From positions 3,058,501 through 3,122,500 of the forward strand of contig NZ_PEFF01000001.1 of assembly GCF_002754375.1 (NCBI RefSeq): a stretch of DNA of 64,000 nt, given 5' to 3'. Every line of letters starts with the position of its first letter. Within the stretch, counting starts at the first letter, position 1. The DNA comes from Variovorax sp. 54. Lineage in GTDB: Bacteria > Pseudomonadota > Gammaproteobacteria > Burkholderiales > Burkholderiaceae_C. The notes under the pieces were generated by a model. The model was not told the DNA's origin, made no database searches, and saw only the letters and a program-made list of their open reading frames with translations. The translations under genes and the position numbers were made by a program. This document shows positions 8,631 through 16,800 of the stretch, one piece after another.

Positions 8631-8784
8631 GGGTTTGATTCTGCTTGAAGCCCTCGCCGCGGGACTCGTCCTGATCTTGATCATCTGGTGGACCATGTTT
8701 TCCGGGCGCAACAAGGGTGAACTGCATGACGAGCCCGACGCTGATGCCGAGAGCTCGGATCGCGATCCCCCGCCCAAAGTGTGA
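8629..8784 (+). CDS. possible 51-aa single-pass membrane protein
   Basis: A small open frame divergent from mltA; the two start codons share the bases CATG. The first 25 residues (LILLEALAAGLVLILIIWWTM) form one strongly hydrophobic helix, followed by an acidic tail (ELHDEPDADAE). A GGAG Shine-Dalgarno lies 10 bp upstream at 8615-8618, inside the mltA signal-peptide region. I do not recognise a family. The helix-plus-acidic-tail layout and the ribosome site argue for a real gene. Its size and overlap with mltA argue for caution. Confidence 0.4.
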   Translation: MGLILLEALAAGLVLILIIWWTMFSGRNKGELHDEPDADAESSDRDPPPKV

Positions 8785-8832
8785 ATTGCTCGTGTAGCCG
8801 CACGGCGCGCCCCGCTGTCGGACAAGCACCCT

Positions 8833-8855
8833 ATTGCTACAACTTTAGTAGCAAT
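8833..8855. repeat. short perfect dyad ATTGCTAC-N7-GTAGCAAT
   Basis: Perfect 8-bp arms surround an AT-rich 7-nt loop in the gap between the small membrane ORF and the OmpA lipoprotein gene. It has no U-tract on either side. A related imperfect dyad (GCTATC...GGTAGC) occurs near 39593-39610, inside the signal-peptide region of the M48 protease gene. It could be a small repeat family or an operator. Confidence 0.4.
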
Positions 8856-8981
8856 CATCGCAGCATTCACGGGCGATGGCGAAAGTTTTCTTATTTTCCG
8901 TAGGGCTTTGAGCACGTACCATCGCATACCCGTCGAGGGCTAAGCTGTGGCCCGTTTGATTCAACCTGGAAAGGCATCGCC

Positions 8982-9641
8982 ATGAAAAAGTTCGTTCTTG
9001 CAACCACCGCAGCTGCCCTCGTCCTGTCCGGCTGCGCCGGCGGAATGACCGACACCCAGCGCAACACCGGCATCGGTGCCGGCATCGGTGCCCTCGGCGG
9101 CGCCGCCATCGGCTCGGCCACCGGCGGCAACCGCGGTGCCATCGGCACGGGCGCCGTGGTCGGCGCGGCAGCCGGCGCGCTCGGCGGCTACCTGTGGTCG
9201 CAGCGCATGGAAAACCAGAAGCGCCAGATGGAAGCCGCCACGCAGGGCACCGGCGTGGCCGTGACGCAGACGGCCAACAACGAGCTGAAGCTCGCCATTC
9301 CGAGCGACGTGTCGTTCGACGTGGGCCGCTCCAACATCAAGTCGAACTTCGCGCCCGTGCTCGACCAGTTCGCCAACGGCCTGCGCAACAACCCGAACGC
9401 CGAGGTGCGCATCATTGGCCACACCGACAGCACCGGCTCCGACGCCATCAACAACCCGCTGTCGGTGGACCGCGCCGCCAGCACGCGCGACTACCTGGTG
9501 GCACGCGGCGTGAGCGCTGCGGCCTTCCGTATCGAAGGCCGCGGCTCGCATGAGCCGGTGGCCGACAACAACAGCGACGCCGGCCGGGCACAGAACCGCC
9601 GCGTCGAGATCTACGTGGGCGAGCGCGCACAGCGCGGCTGA
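8982..9641 (+). CDS. OmpA-family lipoprotein with glycine-zipper domain (YiaD-like)
   Basis: A 219-aa outer-membrane lipoprotein. The signal peptide ends at LSGC with Cys18. Residues about 28-70 form a glycine zipper (GIGAGIGALGGAAIG and repeats) that probably inserts in or lies along the membrane. Residues about 95-215 are an OmpA C-terminal domain with IIGHTDSTGS and the NRRVEIYV end, which binds diaminopimelate of peptidoglycan. The architecture equals YiaD, which tethers the outer membrane to the cell wall. A paralogue lacking the zipper follows downstream after a terminator-like hairpin. Confidence 0.93.
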   Translation: MKKFVLATTAAALVLSGCAGGMTDTQRNTGIGAGIGALGGAAIGSATGGNRGAIGTGAVVGAAAGALGGYLWSQRMENQKRQMEAATQGTGVAVTQTANNELKLAIPSDVSFDVGRSNIKSNFAPVLDQFANGLRNNPNAEVRIIGHTDSTGSDAINNPLSVDRAASTRDYLVARGVSAAAFRIEGRGSHEPVADNNSDAGRAQNRRVEIYVGERAQRG

Positions 9642-9654
9642 TCGCAGCCCCAAC

Positions 9655-9689
9655 GGGAAACCGGCCGCGTCATCGAACGGCCGGTTCCC
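9655..9689 (+). terminator. terminator between the two OmpA lipoprotein genes
   Basis: GGGAAACCGGCCG pairs with CGGCCGGTTCCC (one bulged A) around a 10-nt loop, starting 13 bp after the stop codon. GCTTCAGTTTT follows. The stem is strong but the U-tract is delayed, so read-through to the second gene is possible. Confidence 0.65.
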
Positions 9690-9726
9690 GCTTCAGTTTT
9701 CATTGGTTCAATCAGAGGGAAAATTC

Positions 9727-10284
9727 ATGAGGAAGTTTGTTGTGTCGAGCGCGGCCATGGCCGCTGTGTTGTTCATCGCGGGTTGCGCATCGTCGACCCC
9801 GCCGGCCGAAGCACCGGCCGCACAGCAGGCCGCACCGGCCAACAGCTGGACCGCCCGCCTGGACGCGCTGAAGGCCGAGCTCGAAAGCTCCACCAAGGGC
9901 ACGGGCACGGTGATCGAGCAGACCGCCGACAACCAGCTTCACGTCGTGATTCCGAATGAACTCTCGTTCGACACGGGCCGCGCCAACGTCAAGCGCAATC
10001 TGGCGCAGGTGCTCGACAAGGTCGCCGAAGGCCTGAAGAGCGCCACCACCGCCAGCCTGCGCGTGGTCGGCCACACCGACAGCACGGGCAGCGAAGAAGG
10101 CAACGAGCGCCTCTCGGTGAGCCGCGCCGACAGCGTGCGCAACCACCTCGTGGGCCGCGGCGTGTCGACCACCGTGATCACCACCGACGGCCGCGGCTCG
10201 CGCGAGCCGCTGGCGGACAACGGCACGGCCGCCGGCCGCGCGCAGAACCGCCGCGTCGAAATCTTCGTCGCCGAGAAAATCTGA
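9727..10284 (+). CDS. OmpA-family lipoprotein, short paralogue
   Basis: A 185-aa lipoprotein, with a signal peptide ending at IAGC (Cys20). It has a short Ala/Pro linker, then an OmpA peptidoglycan-binding domain (VVGHTDSTGSEEGNERLSVSRA, NRRVEIFV). It resembles the preceding gene closely in its OmpA domain but lacks the glycine zipper, so the pair looks like a tandem duplication with domain loss or gain. The ATG at 9727 is preceded by an AGAGGGAAA ribosome site and produces the signal peptide; the upstream in-frame extension runs through the terminator and is not credible. Confidence 0.92.
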   Translation: MRKFVVSSAAMAAVLFIAGCASSTPPAEAPAAQQAAPANSWTARLDALKAELESSTKGTGTVIEQTADNQLHVVIPNELSFDTGRANVKRNLAQVLDKVAEGLKSATTASLRVVGHTDSTGSEEGNERLSVSRADSVRNHLVGRGVSTTVITTDGRGSREPLADNGTAAGRAQNRRVEIFVAEKI

Positions 10285-10288
10285 CCTT

Positions 10289-10915
10289 CTAAAGGTCCCG
10301 GAGGCGGTTCGCCAGCTCGACCGCCGACTTCACTTCCATCTTCTCGAACACGCGCGCCCGGTGGACCTCCACCGTGCGCACGCTGATCGCGAGCTGGTCG
10401 GCGATGAGCTTGTTCGGCAGGCCCTCGACCACGAGCCGCATCACGTCGCGCTCGCGGTCGGTCAGCTCGGCGATGCGGCCGGCCAGGCCGCGGCGCACGC
10501 GCTGCACTTCGAGGGCGCGCTGCGACATGCCCAGCGCCTGTTCGATGCGGTCGACCAGTGCGTTGTCCGAGAACGGCTTCTCGCAGAAATCGAAAGCCCC
10601 GCGCTTGACCGCCTCGACGGCGGTCGGCACGTCGGCATGGCCGGTCAGGAAGATCACCGGCATCTCGGCCAGCAGGCCACGTTCGGCCAGCCGGTCGAAC
10701 AGCACCAACCCACTCATCCCAGGCATGCGCACGTCCAGCAGCAGGCAGCGCGGCTGGTCGGGCAGCGGCGCCTCGGTGAGGTATTGCTCGAAGGCCTCGG
10801 CGCTGCCGAAGTGTTCGCTGGCCAGGCGGCGCGAACGCAGCAGCCAGGCCAGCGCCTCGCGCACGCTGGCGTCGTCGTCCACGATAAAGATCAAGCCATC
10901 GATCAGCGGTTGCAT
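10289..10915 (-). CDS. FixJ/DctR-type response regulator
   Basis: A 208-aa two-component regulator. Residues 8-120 form a receiver domain with the acidic pair at 13-15, phospho-acceptor Asp61 in LLLDVRMPG, and the conserved Lys of EKPF. Residues about 140-205 form a LuxR-type HTH (LTDRERDVMRLVVEGLPNKLIADQLAISVRTVEVHRARVF split over two helices). It lies 50 bp downstream of its sensor kinase gene on the same strand. The pair most resembles DctS/DctR systems that induce C4-dicarboxylate uptake, but no dct transporter is nearby, so the target is unproven. Confidence 0.92.
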   Translation of the reverse strand: MQPLIDGLIFIVDDDASVREALAWLLRSRRLASEHFGSAEAFEQYLTEAPLPDQPRCLLLDVRMPGMSGLVLFDRLAERGLLAEMPVIFLTGHADVPTAVEAVKRGAFDFCEKPFSDNALVDRIEQALGMSQRALEVQRVRRGLAGRIAELTDRERDVMRLVVEGLPNKLIADQLAISVRTVEVHRARVFEKMEVKSAVELANRLRDL

Positions 10916-10965
10916 GCCATGAGGTCCAGCGGAACAGAAAACGAAGAAGAAGAAGAAAAAAGCGG

Positions 10966-13041
10966 CTATCCCGCAGCCGGTAGCGTAAACCTGAAGACGG
11001 TGCCGCGCGGGCGGTTGGGTTCGAACATCAGCGCGCCGCCATGTTGCTCCACCACGGTGCGGCACAGGCTCAGGCCCAGGCCCATGCCGTCGGCGCGGGT
11101 GGTGAAGAAGGGCGTGAACAGGCGCGCCGCCACCTCGTCGCTGATGCCGCAGCCCAGGTCGGCCACGGAGAACTCGAGCCAGCGGCGGCCGTCGGCCGGC
11201 ACGGTGGCGCCCACGGGCAGGGCGCGCGCCACGCGCAGCCTCAACAGGCGGTTGCCGGTGTTGTCGGGACTGTCCATCGCCTGCATGGCATTGCGCGCAA
11301 GGTTCAGCAGCACCTGCTCGACCAGCGTGCGGTCGCACACCACGGCGGGCAGGCGCTCTTCGCACACGATCTCGATCGCCACGTCGAGCTTGCGGGCCTG
11401 CAGCCGCACCAGCGGCAGCACGGCGTCGATGAGTGCCTGCGGCGCCACGGCCTCGCGCATGCGGTCGCGCCGGCGCACGAAGTCGTGCACGCTGCGGATC
11501 ACCTGGCCCGCGCGGTCGGCCTGCTCGGCGATGCGCTTCACGGCCATGGCCACCTCGGCCTGCTCGCCCTTCACTTCAGGCCCCAGCAGGTTGAGCGAGC
11601 CGGTGGCGTAGCTGGCAATCGCGGCCAGCGGCTGGGTGAGTTCGTGGCTCAGCAGCGAGGCCATCTCGCCCACGGTGGCCAGGCGCGCGCTGGCCTGCAG
11701 GCGCTCCTGGCTGGCGCGCGAGAGTTCTTCGACGCGGCGCTGCTCGCTCACGTCGATGAAGGCGCTCATCCAGCCGGTCTGCACCTTGTGCGCGTTGATG
11801 AGAGGCGCCTCGAAGATCAGCACCGGAAAGCGCGTGCCGTCCTTGCGCATGAAGACCGACTCGAAGCCCTCGCGCGGCGGCAGGCCGCCCGCGAAACGGC
11901 GCGTCTGGCGCAGGTGGTATTCGTGCGCCAGCTCGGTGGGCCAGTAGGGCGCCTCGACGCTGTCGGCCATGAGCTCTTCGGGCGTGAAGCCGACCATCTC
12001 GCAGAAGGCCGGGTTGACGTAGGTGATGCGGCCCTGCAGGTCGCGCGCGCGCAGGCCGGTGACGACCGAGTCTTCCATCGCCTTGCGAAAGGCCAGTGCG
12101 TCGGCCAGGTCGCGCTCGGCGCGCAGGCGGCGGCGGGTGTCGCGCGCCAGCAGGATGAGCACCGACACGAGTGCGATCGAGATCGCCGTGACCAGCGCCG
12201 TGAGCATGTTCGGGAACAGGTCGGGCGCGGCGCGCCAGCCGTCCACGCGCAGCATGAGCGAGGCGCCCGGCAGGTCGATGCGCTGCTGCGAGGTGAACAC
12301 GCGCGTGCCGATGCGCCGCGAGGTGCCCAGCGCCACCAGCCGCGTGCCGTCGGCCTCGGTGAAGGCGACCTCCTGACCGCGCGTGAGCGTGGGGCCGACC
12401 AGTTCGACCAGCGTGTCGCGCAGCGAGTAGCTCGCCACCAGGTAGTCGCCGCTGTCCATCGGCAGGCACAGCTCCATCACCTCGACACCGCCGCCGCCGG
12501 CCACGGGCACGTAGTGGCTGGGCGAGTAGGCGGGTGCGCCGGCCTTGCGCGCGGTGGTGCAGGCCAGCGTGACGTCGGACTGCGCGGGGCCGCGGTTGCT
12601 CTCCTCGAGGATGCGCATGCGGTAGGGCGTGTTCACGGCCTCGATGGGGCGCAGCTCGGCGTCGCGCCATTCGAGCCGCAGCCATTCGCGGTGCTCGCGC
12701 AGCTGCGCCGCCGCGCGGTCGGCCCAGTGCGTGCGCTCCATGCCGGGCGCGAGCGTGGCGCGCAGACTCTGGGCGTTGCGCTGCAGGCCGCTGCGCAGGT
12801 CGACGACGGCATCGGCGGTGTCGCGCTCGAGCGCCGCCTGCACCTGCTCGACCTCGTGCCGACCGGCCAGCCACACCACAGTGACCAGCAGCGCCAGCAC
12901 CAGCACCGCCAGCAGCAGCCAGAGGAACCAGCGCTGCCACAGCGAGCGCAGGCGCGCGAAGGCGATCCACACCCGGCGCTGCCGCGATGGCTCGGGCGGC
13001 GGCGGCGGCGGTGCGGGAAGGTCCAGCGCCTCGTCGGCCAT
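10966..13041 (-). CDS. PAS-domain sensor histidine kinase, DctS-like
   Basis: A 691-aa membrane kinase. Transmembrane helices at about 38-59 and 279-299 bracket a 220-residue periplasmic sensor region. A PAS domain follows at about 320-430. The HisKA phospho-acceptor is His466 in LLSHELTQPLAA, and the C-terminal HATPase_c domain has N, G1 (VADLGCGIS) and G2 (GMGLGLSL) boxes. The HELTQPLAAIASYATG region is like that of DctS. It starts 2 bp after the amidase gene and precedes the response regulator gene, so the two-component system forms the tail of the yhdP-amidase transcript. The ligand is unknown. Confidence 0.92.
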   Translation of the reverse strand: MADEALDLPAPPPPPPEPSRQRRVWIAFARLRSLWQRWFLWLLLAVLVLALLVTVVWLAGRHEVEQVQAALERDTADAVVDLRSGLQRNAQSLRATLAPGMERTHWADRAAAQLREHREWLRLEWRDAELRPIEAVNTPYRMRILEESNRGPAQSDVTLACTTARKAGAPAYSPSHYVPVAGGGGVEVMELCLPMDSGDYLVASYSLRDTLVELVGPTLTRGQEVAFTEADGTRLVALGTSRRIGTRVFTSQQRIDLPGASLMLRVDGWRAAPDLFPNMLTALVTAISIALVSVLILLARDTRRRLRAERDLADALAFRKAMEDSVVTGLRARDLQGRITYVNPAFCEMVGFTPEELMADSVEAPYWPTELAHEYHLRQTRRFAGGLPPREGFESVFMRKDGTRFPVLIFEAPLINAHKVQTGWMSAFIDVSEQRRVEELSRASQERLQASARLATVGEMASLLSHELTQPLAAIASYATGSLNLLGPEVKGEQAEVAMAVKRIAEQADRAGQVIRSVHDFVRRRDRMREAVAPQALIDAVLPLVRLQARKLDVAIEIVCEERLPAVVCDRTLVEQVLLNLARNAMQAMDSPDNTGNRLLRLRVARALPVGATVPADGRRWLEFSVADLGCGISDEVAARLFTPFFTTRADGMGLGLSLCRTVVEQHGGALMFEPNRPRGTVFRFTLPAAG

Positions 13042-13043
13042 CG

Positions 13044-13862
13044 TCAGGCGAGCACGCGGTGCGACAGCGCGGGCAGCTGGGCGCGCGTGCGCTCGACCTG
13101 GCGGGCGTCGAGGTCGAACAGCACCACGCCCTCTTCGGCGGCCTGCTGCGCCACCACGGTGCCCCAGGGGTCGATGACCAGCGACTGGCCCCAGGTCTGG
13201 CGGCCGTTCTCATGCGTGCCGCCCTGCGCGGGCGCGACCACCCAGGCCAGGTTCTCGATGGCGCGGGCGCGCAGCAGCACCTCCCAGTGGGCGGCGCCTG
13301 TGGTGCGCGTGAAGGCGCTGGGCACCAGCAGCAGATCAGCGCCCTGCCCCGCCAGTGCGCGGTACAGCTCGGGAAAGCGCAGGTCGTAGCACACGCTCAT
13401 GCCCACGCGCCAGGCGTGGCCGTCGCGCGACGGCAGGTCGAACACCACGGGCTGCGCGCCGGGTGCGATGACGCGGCGCTCGTCGTAGTGCTCGGTGCCG
13501 TTGTCGAAGAAGAACAGATGGATCTTGTCGTAGCGCGCCACGCACTTTCCTTCGGGCGAGAAGGCCAGCGAGCTGTTGAACACGTGGTCGGCGTCGTCGC
13601 TCTCGATGGGCAGCGTGCCGCCCACGATCCACAGGCCGAACTCGCGCGCGGCATCGGCCAGGAAGCCCTGCACGGTGCCGGCACCGGCGGTTTCGCGCAG
13701 GCCGAGCTTGTCGGTGTCGCGCGCGCCCATCATGCAGAAATACTCGGGCAGCACCGCGAGCTCGGCGCCGTCGCGCGCCGCCTGCCCGAGCAGGGCGTGG
13801 GCCCGCACGAGGTTGGCTTCGCGGGTGATGGCGGACACCATCTGGATGGCTGCGACTTTCAT
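13044..13862 (-). CDS. nitrilase-superfamily amidase, Nit1/deaminated-glutathione amidase type
   Basis: A 272-aa carbon-nitrogen hydrolase with the Glu-Lys-Cys triad at E40 (LPEYF), K113 (YDKIHLF) and C158 (SVCYDLRFPELYR). CYDLRFPELYR and the DNGTEHYDE insertion are typical of the Nit1/YbeM branch, which hydrolyses deaminated glutathione, a side product of transaminases. Length is normal. The ATG overlaps the yhdP stop by 4 bp (ATGA), so translation is probably coupled. The yhdP-nit pairing is common in betaproteobacteria as I know the family. The exact substrate is inferred. Confidence 0.88.
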   Translation of the reverse strand: MKVAAIQMVSAITREANLVRAHALLGQAARDGAELAVLPEYFCMMGARDTDKLGLRETAGAGTVQGFLADAAREFGLWIVGGTLPIESDDADHVFNSSLAFSPEGKCVARYDKIHLFFFDNGTEHYDERRVIAPGAQPVVFDLPSRDGHAWRVGMSVCYDLRFPELYRALAGQGADLLLVPSAFTRTTGAAHWEVLLRARAIENLAWVVAPAQGGTHENGRQTWGQSLVIDPWGTVVAQQAAEEGVVLFDLDARQVERTRAQLPALSHRVLA

Positions 13863-16800
13863 TGCGTGGTCTCCGATTTCTTGCCTTCACCCGCAGTCGA
13901 TGCACCCGGCAGGCCGGGCAGCTGCAGCGAGCGCGGCACCTTGGTGATCTTGGGGTCGGCCCAGGTGCCTTCGACGTGGAACTCCTGCGTGGCGGCTGCC
14001 GCGAGCGGCTTGCTCAGCACCCACTGCGCGAGGAAGGTGCCCAGGCCGATGGCCGGGTTGATGGCCGTGGCCACCAGCGCGGCGGTGCCGGCGTTGATTT
14101 CGGGCACCACCACCACGCGCAGGTTCTGCGTCTCGCGCACGATGTCGGCCGAACCGTCCATGAGTGCGGCGGCGTTGACGCCCTTCATCTGCAGGTTGTT
14201 GGTGCTGGCGATGCCCTTGTTGATCTTGGCGTCGCCGCGGATGAAGTCGAAGGCGAAGCCCTGGCTGAACACGTCGCGGAAATCGAGCGTGAGCCGGCGC
14301 GGCAGCGCCTGCAGGCTCAGCACGCCCAGCAGCTTGGCCAGGCCGGGGTCGGCCTTGAGGAACTGCCCCTGCTCCACGTCGACCTGCAGCTGGCCGCCCA
14401 GGCTCGGGTAGTCGAGCGAGAACGGCGAGCCGCGCCAGTTCACCTCGCCTTCGAGCCGGCCCTTGCCGCGCCGCAGCACGCCCGGCATGCCGAAGCGCGT
14501 GAGCAGGTCGCCGGCGTCGGCGATGTCGAGCTTGAAGTTCATGGCCGTGCGCCGCTGGCCGGCACTGGCGCCCGCCGGTGCGGCCCAGGTGCCCTTGGCA
14601 GTGAAGGTGGCTTCAGGCACGCTGAACGCGAGCTTGTTGAGCAGCCATTCGCGCCCGCCGCGGTTGACGGCGTCGATCTCGGCGCGGCCCAGGTGCTTGC
14701 CGAGCAGCTCGAAGTCGTCGACCACGATGTCCAGCGCCGGCAGGGTGCCCGGTTGCTCGTCGAGCAGGGCTTCGACCTGGGTGGCCTCGGCCGGCGCGAT
14801 CTTCAGCCGCGCGAGCCGCGCATAGAGCCGGCCGGCCTGGCTGTGGCTGTACTCGGCGTAGCCGCTCAATTCGGTGGCGTCGACGTTGGCACGCCACAGC
14901 GTGCCGTCGCGCGTGCCGCCGAGCACCACGTTGTGCAGGGTGCGGCCCGCAATGCCCAGTTGCTGCGCGCGCACCGCGATGCGCGTGGGCAGGTAGGCCA
15001 GGTCGGGATCGTCGACCCGCTCGCTGCCGGCGACCACCGCCGCGGTGCCCACCAGCGTCTGCCAGGCGCCCATGTCGAGCTTGGCGATGTTGACGTTGGC
15101 GAACACGCCGCGGTCGGACGGCAGCGCCGTCTCGCCCGGCGCCAGCCCGACGCCGATGCCGCCGCGCAGCACGCGCGCCTCGCCCGTGGCCGACAGCTCG
15201 CGCACGTACTGCATCGAGCCGATGCGGCCGAGTTCGAGCGTCAGCTGGTCCTGCGTGGCGGTGCCGTGGCGGGCGTCGCGCGCCAGCACCTTCTTTTCGA
15301 TGCGCAGCGGCATCTGTTCTTCGGCGGTCTTCACGAGCGGCGTCGGCAGTTGCAGCGCCAGCCCCTGCAGGCTGCTGGTGAGGGAGAACTCGGGCGTGTT
15401 GTCGCGCATCGAGAAGGTGGCGGCGTACGGCGTGCTGCCGGTGGCCTGCTTGGCCAGGCGCGCCAACCAGTCGACCTCGCGCGCGCCGCGCAGGCCTTCG
15501 GCGCTGGCCGTTCCCTGCGCCTTCAGTGCCAGTTCGCGCTGGGGTCCGCTGAAGCGGCCCTTGCCTTCGACGCGCACGTCACCGCCCAGCAGGCGGGCCT
15601 GCACGCCGGCCAGCGAGAAGCCGGTGTCGGTGAAGCTGAGCGTGCCGCGCGCCTGCGTGAACGGCGGGGCCTCGGGCACCACCTGCAGCTCGTTGTCGGC
15701 CAGCGTCACGGTGGCCTGCACCTTGGTGTTGTTGACGTTCTCCAGCGGCAGGTCGAGGCGCAGCTTGTAGTCGGCCGAGCCGGTGGCGCGCGCGCGCTGC
15801 AGGAAGGGCCCGGCCTCGCCGGCCAGCGGTGCGCCGGCGCGCAGCACCTCGCCCAGCGGCCCCCTGGCCTGCGCATCGACGCGCAGCAGCGCGGCATGGT
15901 GCGACATGTCGGCGATCTGCGCCTCGGCCTTCGTGATCTCGACGCCGGGCGCGCCCACGATGCGCCCGCGCGCATTGCGCACCAGCATGCCCGCGCGCTC
16001 GAACACCAGCTCACCCGACACGCCGGTGAGTGCCGGCCACACGGGCGGCGGCGCGGCGGGCGGGCCGGTGCGCGACGCCGGGGCAGTGGTGGCGGCTGCA
16101 AGCGACGGCGGCACGTAGGCGTAGTGCACGTCCGACACCTTGGCCGCGATGCGGAACTCGCCCTGCTTCGGGTCCATGAAGGGCATGTCGTGCAGGTCGC
16201 CGCGCACGCGGAAATCGACCGTGCTGGCCGTGCCCTTGACGACCGACTCGCGCACGTAGTCGCGCGTGTGCTGCGGAATGTCGAGCGGCAGGTAGCGGAA
16301 GACGCGGGTGCCGTCGGCGCGCGTGAGCTTGCCCTGCAGGTCGAGCACGCCGGGGTGCTGCGCACGGCTGCTCGAGGTGGCCGGATCGCTGGTGCGCCAG
16401 TGGGCCTCGGCCTCGCCCTCGGCGTCGGCGTTGGCAAAGCGCAGCTTCGACATCTGCACCTGCATGGCGCCGTTGTCGAGCTTCCATTGCAGCTGGGTCG
16501 AGAGCCGGTCGATGGGGATCACCGGGTCTTCGAACACGCCGGGGAATTCGAGCGTGCCCTTGGCCATGGCCAGCGTGGCGGTGCCGCCGGTGTGGCTGGC
16601 GTCGAAGTCGAGCGTGGCGCCGCTGAGGCCGGGGGTGCCCGGATGAATGCGGGGCGGTGCGGCGGGAGCGCCCGCGAGCGTCGGCGTGCTCGGTGCGGCC
16701 GGCGCCGGCTGCGACGCCACGCGCAACCCGCTGACCCGGCCCTTGGCCTGGTAGCGCGCGATCGCGTCGGGTGCGCCCTGCCAGTTCATGTCGATGCGCT

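Noticed and set aside
8631..8927. N-terminal extension of mltA to 8927
   Set aside because: It would bury the lipoprotein signal peptide that begins at 8630; such a protein could not be exported normally.
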